From: CAXWPM01 sp965206125
GTDB lineage: Bacteria; Acidobacteriota; Terriglobia; 20CM-2-55-15
Reading direction: 5' to 3'
Length of the DNA stretch: 64,000 bases
Assembly: GCA_965206125.1 (NCBI GenBank)
Contig: CBDBIN010000044.1
Location: forward strand, 388,910-452,909
The translations under genes and the position numbers were made by a program. The notes beneath the pieces are model-generated. The model saw only the letters and a list, made by a program, of their open reading frames with translations, did no database searches and was not told where the DNA came from. Shown piece after piece: positions 9,119 through 17,466 of the stretch (position 1 is its first letter; the number at the start of each line of letters is the position of its first letter).

Positions 9119-10855
9119 CTAGTCGCGGTTTTTCTGCATCGCGCGCCGGATCTTCGCCCACGCATCCCGCAGCGTGACGGTTCGGTTGAACACCAGGGCC
9201 CCCGGTGCAGAGTCCGGGTCCACGGCGAAGTATCCCAGCCTTTCGAATTGCACCCGGTCACCCGGCTCGGCGTTCGCCAGAGAGGGTTCGACCCAGGTGT
9301 CGGTGCGGATTTCCAGGGAGTTCGGGTTGAGAAATGTCGTGAAATCCGTCTCGCGATCTGCTTCGGGATCTTCCTTCGAGAACAGCCGGTCGTACAGGCG
9401 CACTTCGGCACGGAGTGCGTGTTCGGCCGACACCCAATGCAGCGTCGCCTTGACCCGCCGTCCGTCCGGAGTCGTTCCGCCCCGAGTCGCCGGGTCGTAG
9501 GTGCAGTGCAGTTCGACGATTTCTCCGGATTCGTCCTTCACGACGCCGGTACAGGTCACCAGATAGCCATAGCGCAGTCGCACCTCCCGGCCGGGCGCCA
9601 GCCGGAAAAACTTCTTCGGCGGGTCTTCCATGAAGTCGTCGCGCTCGATGTAGAGCACCTCGGAAAAGGGGACCTTTCGGGTACCGGCGTCGGGGTCTTC
9701 GGGGTTGTTGACCGCGTCCATCTCTTCGGTTTCTCCTTCGGGGTAGTTGTCGATAACGACCCGGAGGGGATTCAGGACGGCCATGACGCGAGGGGAACGT
9801 TCGTTGAGGTATTCACGGACCGCGTGTTCCAGCTGAGCGATATCCACAACGCTGTCCCTCTTGGCGACGCCGACGCGGTCACTGAAGTTGCGGATGGCCT
9901 CGGGTGGGTAGCCTGCTCGCCGCATCGCGCTCAGAGTGGGCATGCGGGGGTCGTCCCACCCCTTGACGTGACCCTCCTCGACCAGCCGGAGTAGCTTTCG
10001 CTTGCTCATCACCGTGTAGTTGATGTTCAGCCGCGCAAACTCGATCTGTTGTGGGTGACATGCCACGTCGAGTTGATCCAGGAACCAGTCGTACAGGGGC
10101 CGGTGATCCTCGAACTCCAGAGAACAGAGCGAGTGTGTGATCCCTTCCATCGAATCGGAGAGGCAATGCGTGAAGTCGTACATCGGGTAGATGCACCAGC
10201 CGTCCCCGGTTCTGTAATGCGTGGCGTGCCGGATGCGGTAGATCGTGGGATCCCGCATGTTCAGGTTTCCGGACCGCATGTCGATCTTCGCACGCAACAC
10301 GTGAGCGCCGTCGGGGAACTCTCCATCCCGCATCCGCCCGAACAGATCCAGGTTCTCCTCGATCGATCGGTCGCGGTACGGACTGTCTCGCCCCGGTTCG
10401 GTCAGCGTTCCCCGGTATTCTCGAGTCTCGTCGGCCGACAGGCTGTCGACGTAGGCTTTGCCCTTCTTGATCAGTTCAACCGCGTGGTCGTAAAGCTTTC
10501 CATAGTAGTCCGACGCGTAGTAGAGCCGGTCTTCCCAGTCGAAACCGAGCCACTGGATATCCCGCTTGATCGCCTCCTCATACTCGACGTCTTCTTTTGC
10601 CGGATTGGTGTCGTCGAAACGCAGGTTGCAGATGCCACCGTACTCTGCGGCAACGGAGAAGTTGAGCCCGAAGGCCTTCGCGTGGCCGATGTGGAGGTAA
10701 CCGTTCGGTTCGGGCGGGAAACGTGTCACGACCCGGCCGTCGTTCTTGCCATTGGCCAAGTCGTCGACTATTCGGGCTCGGATGAAATCCAGCGGTCGGG
10801 TCGATTCAGCCGGGTCCGGGCCCGAGGCAGAGTCCGGGTGAGCAACGTCGGGCAT
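9119..10855 (-). CDS. glnS: Glutaminyl-tRNA synthetase
   Basis: Class I synthetase that charges tRNA-Gln directly with glutamine. The 578 residues match the bacterial GlnRS length of about 550-580. The HIGH signature is PPEPNGYLHIGHAKA near residue 45, and the KMSKR counterpart is VMSKRKLLRL near residue 285. LRFDDTNPAKED and the C-terminal anticodon-binding beta-barrel block (GREVRLRYGYLVTC, then LHCTYDP) are characteristic. A non-conserved N-terminal tail of about 25 residues precedes the DFIRARI start of the conserved region. With gltX nearby, the cell probably does not depend on the GatCAB route for Gln-tRNA. Confidence 0.97.
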   Translation of the reverse strand: MPDVAHPDSASGPDPAESTRPLDFIRARIVDDLANGKNDGRVVTRFPPEPNGYLHIGHAKAFGLNFSVAAEYGGICNLRFDDTNPAKEDVEYEEAIKRDIQWLGFDWEDRLYYASDYYGKLYDHAVELIKKGKAYVDSLSADETREYRGTLTEPGRDSPYRDRSIEENLDLFGRMRDGEFPDGAHVLRAKIDMRSGNLNMRDPTIYRIRHATHYRTGDGWCIYPMYDFTHCLSDSMEGITHSLCSLEFEDHRPLYDWFLDQLDVACHPQQIEFARLNINYTVMSKRKLLRLVEEGHVKGWDDPRMPTLSAMRRAGYPPEAIRNFSDRVGVAKRDSVVDIAQLEHAVREYLNERSPRVMAVLNPLRVVIDNYPEGETEEMDAVNNPEDPDAGTRKVPFSEVLYIERDDFMEDPPKKFFRLAPGREVRLRYGYLVTCTGVVKDESGEIVELHCTYDPATRGGTTPDGRRVKATLHWVSAEHALRAEVRLYDRLFSKEDPEADRETDFTTFLNPNSLEIRTDTWVEPSLANAEPGDRVQFERLGYFAVDPDSAPGALVFNRTVTLRDAWAKIRRAMQKNRD

Positions 10856-10890
10856 ACATTGCGGATTTTAGCACTAACCGAATGGGGTCG

Positions 10891-11397
10891 TCAGCGGACT
10901 CGAAAGCTTCCCGCCAGCAGGGCGCTGCCCCAGTGGATCTCGATGACGACGTCCTGGCCCTGGGCTCTGAGCTCGATGGTCAACTGTTCTGCGGTACTGG
11001 TCGCCTGGTCGGTCCGGAGCGGAGTTTCGGCAACGAATCCATCGGTCAGCGGAGGATCGCCCCAGACGCCGGTGGTCGGGTGGAATGCCAGGACCCATTG
11101 GCCATCGCCGATTTTCCGGGCCCAGAGTGAGTACCGTCCGGCCTTGAGTTCCTTACCCGCGACTACCAGGTTTCCTGTCGACTCGATCTCCGTCGCCTGG
11201 TCGGCCCCGAGCCGCCAGACCTGACCCACCCTGGCTATCGATAGGACATCCCTGCCGTATAGGTTGGGCCGTCCGTAGTCGATGCGGACCGTCTCGGAAT
11301 TGATGATGGTTTCTGCGGTCCCACGCTCGTTCTGCGCGAGCGCCGGGGAGCCTGCAAGGAGGCTCACCGCCAGGGCGATGACAACATGCTTTCGCAT
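10891..11397 (-). CDS. DUF2911 family exported protein
   Basis: A 168-residue protein with a clear Sec signal peptide (VVIALAVSLLAGSPALAQN, cleavage after ALA), followed by a DUF2911-type domain. Recognisable words are IDYGRPNLYGRDV, WRLGADQATEIES, LKAGRYSLWARK and WVLAFHPTTGVWGDP. The family is exported, common in Bacteroidetes and Acidobacteria, and has no assigned biochemical function. The start at 11397 is chosen for the signal peptide and the CGAGGATT ribosome-binding sequence in front; the longer upstream frame runs into repeat DNA. It ends just short of glnS on the same strand. Confidence 0.85.
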   Translation of the reverse strand: MRKHVVIALAVSLLAGSPALAQNERGTAETIINSETVRIDYGRPNLYGRDVLSIARVGQVWRLGADQATEIESTGNLVVAGKELKAGRYSLWARKIGDGQWVLAFHPTTGVWGDPPLTDGFVAETPLRTDQATSTAEQLTIELRAQGQDVVIEIHWGSALLAGSFRVR

Positions 11398-11486
11398 ACG
11401 AATCCTCGGGAATCTTCGGTTTCTACTCAAGGCTATCAGACTCAGGTTGAGACGATCTGTAAGACAAACCACATCTTCCAAGCAGC

Positions 11487-11640
11487 CCGCGGCATAACCC
11501 TGCGGGATCGCGCACAAGGGTCTTCGGGTCGCCAGGCGCGAAGAGAGGAGGGCGCGATGCTCTTTCATCGTAACCGACGAACAACAAAGCCTGCGGCGCG
11601 CCGTTTGGCCGTAACGCGACCCCACAGGGTTCTGCCGCGG
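11487..11640. repeat. 154-bp element with 26-bp terminal inverted repeats
   Basis: The two ends are inverted copies: CCGCGGCATAACCCTGCGGG plus ATCGCG at 11487-11512, and its reverse complement with three mismatches at 11615-11640. The interior contains CGAAGAGAGGAGGGCGCG and GATGCTCTTTCATCG. It has no coding potential and fills the gap between the DUF2911 gene and the spermidine-synthase-like gene. A degenerate relative lies at about 1700-1810. It could be a MITE-like transposable sequence or a folded RNA element. Which of the two cannot be told from one window. Confidence 0.65.
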
Positions 11641-11646
11641 GCTGCT

Positions 11647-14112
11647 CTACGGAGTCGGTGAACTCCGAACGAGGATCTCCCGCCTCAACGCCGACTCCAG
11701 GCTCGGGCTCACGGTCAGGAAAAGGTTCTCCGGATACCGTCGGCCATCGGTCAAGGCCTGGTAGATGTCCAACTCGACGTACTGATTGAGGGCCAGACCG
11801 GCAAGGTATTGCAGCCTCAGGTTGCGGTCCAGGTTCAGTTCGGCGTCGGCCAACCAGGCGGTCATATCCCGTCCCTGGTTCGCGTAGGAGGCGAGCAGGT
11901 CGACCACACTATTCAGATCGACATCGGCCAGCGATTGCCCCAAGCTCGGGTTCCCACGGAGACGAGCGTCCAGGGCATCCACGTCAATTTGGGTTGAACC
12001 TACCTGCCCTAGCGCTATGACGTCGTAGCCCCCTCCGTAGATGTCGCTGTTCCAGACCGTCGCATCCGGAAACGATCCGACGAAAGTCGCCAACTGGCTC
12101 TTGACGGCTGCCTCGCTCGACTCATACAGGGGGATCCACTGGGTGACAACGCCGCCGGGGTTCAGGTGCTCCTTGACCAGGTCGAAATACTCGGCGGAAT
12201 ACATCGTCGCCGCACCCCGGACCCAGGGATGAATCGGGTCGGACGTGATGATGTCGAATTTTTCGTCGGTCGTCGCCAGAAAATGACGCGCGTCGTCGAT
12301 GATCAGCTCCGTTCTTGGATCGTTCAGGACGTCGTAGTTCTCGTCGGCGAAAAAGGCCGCGGCGGTCTCCGGAACATGCTTTTCGATCTCGCAAATAACG
12401 ATCCGCTCCACATCCGGGTGCGCCACGAAGGACCCTGCCGTCACGCCGGCGCCGCATCCCACGATGAGGATCGACCGCGGTTGCTCATGGATTATGGCCG
12501 GAAGGTGTCCGAGCATCCGCTGGAGCCTCATGTCGATGGGGACGTTCGACGCCACGACCTTGCCGGCGACGTGCATGCTACGCTCGTCCTCGAATTGGGT
12601 CACCGCGACCGAGGCGTCCACACCTTCGACAGTATGGAGGTAGACCGTACCCTCACCCCAGTAGTCGATGAACCGTCCGTAGGCGATGAGTCCCTGTGGC
12701 GTGGACGGCATCATGTTGATCAGAAGCACGGCGACGACGAATCCAACTGTCGCCGTGACGATTCGCCGCCAGGGTTTGCTCGTCGCGCCCTTCGGCTTGT
12801 TATCTGAGGCCGGAGGAACCAGCATCAGGACTCCAGCACCCACGGCCAGGACCATCAACGCCTGCTGTGCGCTCCGCGTGCCGGCCATCGGAATCCAGAT
12901 GAGCGTCGTGAAGAGGCTGCCGACGATGGCGCCGACCGTATTGGCGGCATACACACCGCCAACCACCTTCCCCGGGTCGTCACGCCGCGCGGTTGCTGCC
13001 AGAGCGAGCGGGAAGGAAGCGCCCCAGAGAAAAGTAGCCGGCAGCAAGGCGACAGCGCAGCGGACCATGTCCCAGCCGAACGTATAGGCGACGCTCTCCA
13101 TCACCCACGGGAGGAATTCCGGGGTCGGTAGCCAGTACGGGATCTGCTCGGTGATCATGAACGAGCCCCACAGGATCGATGGTACGAGCATGAGCTGACA
13201 CAATCCCAGCAGCTCGCCTGGGCGTTTGGCTCTTGCGAGCACGGCTCCCGCGCTGCTTCCGATCCCGAGCCCGGAGAGGAAGATCACCAGGATCAGCGAG
13301 AAATTGTAGACGCTCGCCCCAAACAGCAGCGACAGCTGCCTGGTCCAGACCACTTCTGCGCCGAGCGCCGTCAGCCCGGAGAGCATGATCGTGACGTATG
13401 GAGCAGCCGGCGCATCGATGGCGGAGTCCGGGGAATCTTCCTCGCCTTCGGTCTCGGGCATCGCGTAGCACGTTCCCAGATAGATGGCCACCGAACCAAC
13501 GGCGATGTTGATCGTGACGGCGACGTAGGTCGCGATCGCCGTGTCGAAAACCCGGAGCAGGTAGAACCCGGCGAGAGCAGTTCCGATGACGGCGCCGACG
13601 ATGTTGGCGCCGTAAAAAAAACCGAGCCGCGACACGCCGACGTTCGTAATCCTGATCCATCGGGCGATCGCAGGCAGTGTTGCGCCCATCAGGATCGTCG
13701 GTGGAAGCAAGCAGATCCCAGCGACAAGGGCGCGCAGTAGCACGCTCTCCAGGCCGTATCCGACCGAGGTCAGGTAGAACCGGCCGACCAGTGGCAGGAC
13801 CAGGAGTATGACCAGCCCCATCAACCCGACGCCCAGTTCGAGGAACGCATAGACATGAAGGGGGTGACGATCAGTGGATACGAATCGGTGGAAGCCGAGG
13901 CTGCCCAGGCACATCCCACCCATGAAGCTGCCAAGCAATACGGCCAGAGATATGGACGACGCGCCGATGACGAGCCCGAGGAGGTGGAACCAGACAATTT
14001 CGTAGATCAGTGCGGAGGCGCCACTGCCCACGAACAACAACAGCAGCACAGGAGTGAACCTACCTCCGGTTGACCGCTCAGCTTCGGTTTCGGCAAGTGC
14101 TTCGGGGGGCAT
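11647..14112 (-). CDS. Membrane-fused spermidine-synthase-like protein
   Basis: An 821-residue two-part protein. Residues of about 20-460 hold 12-14 hydrophobic helices of the MFS-like type found fused to such domains (for example LLLLFVGSGASALIYEIVWF and GLTALGAEVVWTRQLSLLF, two related halves). Residues of about 490-740 form a Rossmann methyltransferase-like spermidine synthase domain with SILIVGCGAGVTAGSF, VICEIEKHVPE, IIDDARHFL and FDIITSDPIHPWVRG. The family is widespread, but true aminopropyl transfer is unproven for these fusions, so polyamine synthesis should not be assumed. About 80 extra residues follow the synthase domain. No strong ribosome-binding site precedes the ATG at 14112, so the start is moderately certain. 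Confidence 0.85.
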   Translation of the reverse strand: MPPEALAETEAERSTGGRFTPVLLLLFVGSGASALIYEIVWFHLLGLVIGASSISLAVLLGSFMGGMCLGSLGFHRFVSTDRHPLHVYAFLELGVGLMGLVILLVLPLVGRFYLTSVGYGLESVLLRALVAGICLLPPTILMGATLPAIARWIRITNVGVSRLGFFYGANIVGAVIGTALAGFYLLRVFDTAIATYVAVTINIAVGSVAIYLGTCYAMPETEGEEDSPDSAIDAPAAPYVTIMLSGLTALGAEVVWTRQLSLLFGASVYNFSLILVIFLSGLGIGSSAGAVLARAKRPGELLGLCQLMLVPSILWGSFMITEQIPYWLPTPEFLPWVMESVAYTFGWDMVRCAVALLPATFLWGASFPLALAATARRDDPGKVVGGVYAANTVGAIVGSLFTTLIWIPMAGTRSAQQALMVLAVGAGVLMLVPPASDNKPKGATSKPWRRIVTATVGFVVAVLLINMMPSTPQGLIAYGRFIDYWGEGTVYLHTVEGVDASVAVTQFEDERSMHVAGKVVASNVPIDMRLQRMLGHLPAIIHEQPRSILIVGCGAGVTAGSFVAHPDVERIVICEIEKHVPETAAAFFADENYDVLNDPRTELIIDDARHFLATTDEKFDIITSDPIHPWVRGAATMYSAEYFDLVKEHLNPGGVVTQWIPLYESSEAAVKSQLATFVGSFPDATVWNSDIYGGGYDVIALGQVGSTQIDVDALDARLRGNPSLGQSLADVDLNSVVDLLASYANQGRDMTAWLADAELNLDRNLRLQYLAGLALNQYVELDIYQALTDGRRYPENLFLTVSPSLESALRREILVRSSPTP

Positions 14113-14654
14113 GGGTTTGCCGGCGACCCATTGGGGGGTGTTTCGGCCATCTCCAGAGTGACGAAATCGCGCGGAAATCCTACTAGGAAATTGCCGACCC
14201 GGTCAAACATGCCATCCCGCTGAAGTGACCCGATCAATCGATGCGCACAACGACATCGTCTACGTTTCCAGTTTGCCTGGCCGGTGACTAGACCTAGCGG
14301 TCCCCGCCAGACATACCGTCACTATCTCCGACGGGAATTGCGAGCGGACTGAATGGCAGCATCCTCAATGTCGGCGCCTTGAGACTTCGGAGCTCTTTGG
14401 CGTTCATGCTGGGCAACTTCATTCGGCACCGTCTTTGGGGTTCGTATGTGTCGTCCGGGCGACGTCGATGTCCTTGGGCATCATGGCGATGTTCGCCAGG
14501 TCCTCGCGGTTCACCTTCCCGAGGTACGGGACGCCGACCTTACGGATTATCGGGAGTGATTTCAATACGGCCCACTATTTGGAATACAATGAGCGGCAGT
14601 CGACGCTCCGAAGTTCTCGTACGATCGGTGCGCATCGACGAAAGGAGATTCTGA
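14113..14654. other. Intergenic region; possible short minus-strand ORF
   Basis: These 540 bases separate two divergently transcribed genes. The only coding signal is a minus-strand frame at 14419-14565 with a TTG start and no ribosome-binding site. It would encode 48 residues including RKVGVPYLGKVNREDLAN and IAMMPKDIDVARTTHTN. The composition looks protein-like and could be the tail of a lost gene, but I do not recognise it. The korA promoter should lie near 14560-14600, where TACAAT occurs at 14584-14589; no clean -35 box is visible. Confidence 0.3.
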
Positions 14655-16427
14655 ATGAGTCGGACTCATGCAATCGCGATTGGCGGAGCGGCCGGCCAGG
14701 GTGTGGCCACCCCCGGCAATATCTTCGCCCGCATCCTCGTCCGGCGAGGTTTGCACCTGAACGCATACAACGCATATCAGTCAATCATCCGGGGGGGGCA
14801 TACTCTGCTCACAATACGCACAGGGGTGGATCCTGTGACAAGCTTCGGCGACAAGATCGATCTGTTGATTCCACTCAACCAGAACACCATGGATCGTCAT
14901 CTGAAACTCATGGGGTCAGGGACCGCTGTCATTTACAACGGAGACACAATCGAACCACGAGATGCGGCCGAAGGTGTGCAATGCTGCCCCCTTCCCGTAA
15001 AGGAACTCACCGACAACAGTCGCAACAAGCTAGCGCAGAACACGCTCGCTCTAGGCGCTGCCCTCAACATGCTGGGCGTCGGTTTCCAGCCGCTTTCAGA
15101 TGTTTTGACAACCCAGTTCGAACGGAAGGGTGACGCCGTGGTGCGGGAAAACGTCGACGTCGCCCGGGCGGGCTATGACCACGCATCGGCTAATTTCCAG
15201 CCTTTTGATGAGCCCCTTCCGATGACGGAAGACCCCAAAGCCGTGTTGACCGGGAATATGGCTCTGGCGATGGGCGGTGCCGCAGCCGGAGTGAAGTTTT
15301 ACTGTGCCTATCCGATGAGCCCGGCCACTGGTGTCCTCCACTGGATGGCTCCACACGCTCGTAAGGCGGGCATTATGGTGCGGCAGGTCGAGGATGAGAT
15401 CGGCGTCATCAATATGGCAATCGGTGCCGCCCACACAGGGGTGCGGGCGATGTGCGCGACCTCTGGCGGTGGCTTCGCCTTGATGACCGAAGGCCTGGGT
15501 ATGTCGGCCATGATGGAAACGCCCGTTGTGGTGATCGACGTGCAGCGCGCCGGCCCTTCCACGGGAGTTCCTACAAAAACCGAGCAAGGTGATCTCTGGC
15601 AAATGCTTGGAGCCGGTCACGGTGATTATCCCAGGGTCATCGCCGCACCGACGACTGTCCTGGATTGCTTCAAGCTTGTGCCTGAGATCTTCAACCTCAC
15701 AGATCGGTTCCAGTGTCCCGGAATCATCCTTGGCGATCTGCTTCTCTCAGAAGGCACGGGGAGTGTGGAGCCCGCAGAACTCGACTTCGACGTGGAAATC
15801 GATCGCGGAGAGTTGATCATGTCCAGCCAAGGGCCCAACGGCTACAAACGATACGCCTTCACCGAGAACGGGGTCTCTCCCCGCGCCGTACCGGGTGTGC
15901 CCAACCACATTCACACTGCGGCAACCGATGAGCACGACGAAGATGGGACGTTGATCAGCGACGAGTTCACCGACCCCACTAAGCGGCGAAACATGATGGA
16001 CAAGCGCCAGCGGAAAGTGCAGGCAATCGAGGACGCGGTCCAACCCCCCGAACTGATCGGAGAGTCGGGAGCCGACGTCACACTTGTTGGGTGGGGTTCT
16101 ACCCAGGGTGTCATCGAAGAAGCGATCGAGCTACTCAATGAAGAAGGGATCTCGGCGAACCAGTTGCAGATACGGTGGCTGGTACCCCTGCACGGAGATG
16201 CCATCGTTGAGATCCTCGGGTCAGAGAAGCACGCCATCATCGTCGAGAACAACTACAGCGGCCAGTTTGCGCGATACCTGCGGAGCGAAACCAGTTATGT
16301 CCCCGACGGCCACATTCGCAAGTACGATGGGGAACCCTTCATGCCCCATCACATCGTTGAAAGCGTGAAGGAGCAACTGACGGGTAAGACGAATTTGTCC
16401 GTACCAACGCACGAGATAACGGTTTGA
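14655..16427 (+). CDS. korA: 2-oxoacid:ferredoxin oxidoreductase, fused gamma/alpha subunit
   Basis: A 590-residue fused gamma-alpha chain of the KorA type, which oxidatively decarboxylates a 2-oxoacid (2-oxoglutarate by family resemblance) to acyl-CoA while reducing ferredoxin. The gamma domain comes first (IGGAAGQGVATPGNIFARIL), the pyrimidine-binding alpha domain starts near residue 200 (GNMALAMGGAAAGVKFY, CAYPMSPATGVLHWM), and a domain II segment follows (VTLVGWGSTQGVIEEAI). The block QRAGPSTGVPTKTEQGDLW is a hallmark of KorA. AAAGGAGA precedes the ATG. korB starts 10 bases after the stop, so the two form an operon. No ferredoxin or delta subunit gene is nearby, so the electron acceptor is encoded elsewhere. 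Confidence 0.93.
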   Translation: MSRTHAIAIGGAAGQGVATPGNIFARILVRRGLHLNAYNAYQSIIRGGHTLLTIRTGVDPVTSFGDKIDLLIPLNQNTMDRHLKLMGSGTAVIYNGDTIEPRDAAEGVQCCPLPVKELTDNSRNKLAQNTLALGAALNMLGVGFQPLSDVLTTQFERKGDAVVRENVDVARAGYDHASANFQPFDEPLPMTEDPKAVLTGNMALAMGGAAAGVKFYCAYPMSPATGVLHWMAPHARKAGIMVRQVEDEIGVINMAIGAAHTGVRAMCATSGGGFALMTEGLGMSAMMETPVVVIDVQRAGPSTGVPTKTEQGDLWQMLGAGHGDYPRVIAAPTTVLDCFKLVPEIFNLTDRFQCPGIILGDLLLSEGTGSVEPAELDFDVEIDRGELIMSSQGPNGYKRYAFTENGVSPRAVPGVPNHIHTAATDEHDEDGTLISDEFTDPTKRRNMMDKRQRKVQAIEDAVQPPELIGESGADVTLVGWGSTQGVIEEAIELLNEEGISANQLQIRWLVPLHGDAIVEILGSEKHAIIVENNYSGQFARYLRSETSYVPDGHIRKYDGEPFMPHHIVESVKEQLTGKTNLSVPTHEITV

Positions 16428-16437
16428 GGAGGACGAT

Positions 16438-17337
16438 GTGACGACCACGATAGAACCCGAGGGTAGGCTGACCGTCAAGGATTTCAAGGGACCGGTCGAT
16501 CCAGATTGGTGTAAAGGCTGCGGTGATTTTGGAGTCCTGTCTTCTCTTGAAAAGGCCCTTGTCGAACTCCAAATCCAACCTCACAACGTGGTCACGGTTA
16601 GCGGAATCGGCTGCTCTTCCAACTTGCCCGGATATATCGACACCTACGGCATGCATACACTGCACGGGCGGGCGCTAGCTGTCGCCACAGGAGTGAAGAT
16701 GGCGAATCCCGACTTGTCTGTGGTGGTAACCGGTGGAGACGGAGACGGTTTTGGTATCGGTGGCAACCACTTCATTCACACGATGCGCCGCAATGTGGAC
16801 CTCGTCTACCTGGTCATGGACAACCAGATATACGGACTCACTACTGGCCAGACATCGCCCACTAGCCGCATCGGCATGAAGACCAAGAGCATGCCGTTCG
16901 GGAACATCGAGGAACCCACCAACCCGATCGCGCTGGCGTTGGCTTCCGGAGCGACTTTTGTTGCCCGCGCCTTCAGTGGGGCGCCAAAACAACTGGTCGA
17001 CCTGATCAAACAGGCCTTCGAGCATAAGGGATTTGCCTTCATCGATATTTTCAGTCCGTGTGTGACTTACAACCACGACAACACCTATCCCTGGTTCCGA
17101 GAGCGCGTGAAGAAGCTCGAAGACGATGAAAGCTACGATCCAACGGACTGGCATGAAGCGATGCGACGATCGTTGGTCTGGGGCGACGAGATATTCATCG
17201 GGAAGTTTTTCCAGCGGACGGACCTTCCCTCGCTCGACCAGTCCGAACCGGTACTGGCCGAAGGGGGCCCCTTGCCCCACCGATCGCTCAAGCTTGATCC
17301 TGAGGTGGCGCGGCAATTCGTTACCGAATTGATGTAG
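16438..17337 (+). CDS. korB: 2-oxoacid:ferredoxin oxidoreductase, beta subunit
   Basis: The 299-residue beta chain that binds thiamine diphosphate and one [4Fe-4S] cluster and partners with the preceding korA. The cluster cysteines are in PDWCKGCGDFGVL, VSGIGCSSN and FSPCVTYNH. The TPP motif is GGDGDGFGIGGNHF, with DNQIYGLTTGQTSPT downstream; all of these are standard for KorB. Translation starts at GTG at 16438 behind GAGGAGGACGAT. An ATG two bases earlier leads straight into a stop (ATG TGA), so it is not used. The reaction supports TCA-cycle flux or low-potential electron supply under low-oxygen conditions. Confidence 0.94.
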   Translation: MTTTIEPEGRLTVKDFKGPVDPDWCKGCGDFGVLSSLEKALVELQIQPHNVVTVSGIGCSSNLPGYIDTYGMHTLHGRALAVATGVKMANPDLSVVVTGGDGDGFGIGGNHFIHTMRRNVDLVYLVMDNQIYGLTTGQTSPTSRIGMKTKSMPFGNIEEPTNPIALALASGATFVARAFSGAPKQLVDLIKQAFEHKGFAFIDIFSPCVTYNHDNTYPWFRERVKKLEDDESYDPTDWHEAMRRSLVWGDEIFIGKFFQRTDLPSLDQSEPVLAEGGPLPHRSLKLDPEVARQFVTELM

Positions 17338-17466
17338 AGCGGCTGGGTCGTCCAGAGCCGGGCTATGCCTTCGGGGGTGGACTGAGACGTAGGTTACTGA
17401 TCTACTGCAAATCATCCAGAAGCTAAAGCGTCTGTTCTGGACCCGCGATCCAGATTCTCGGATAAT

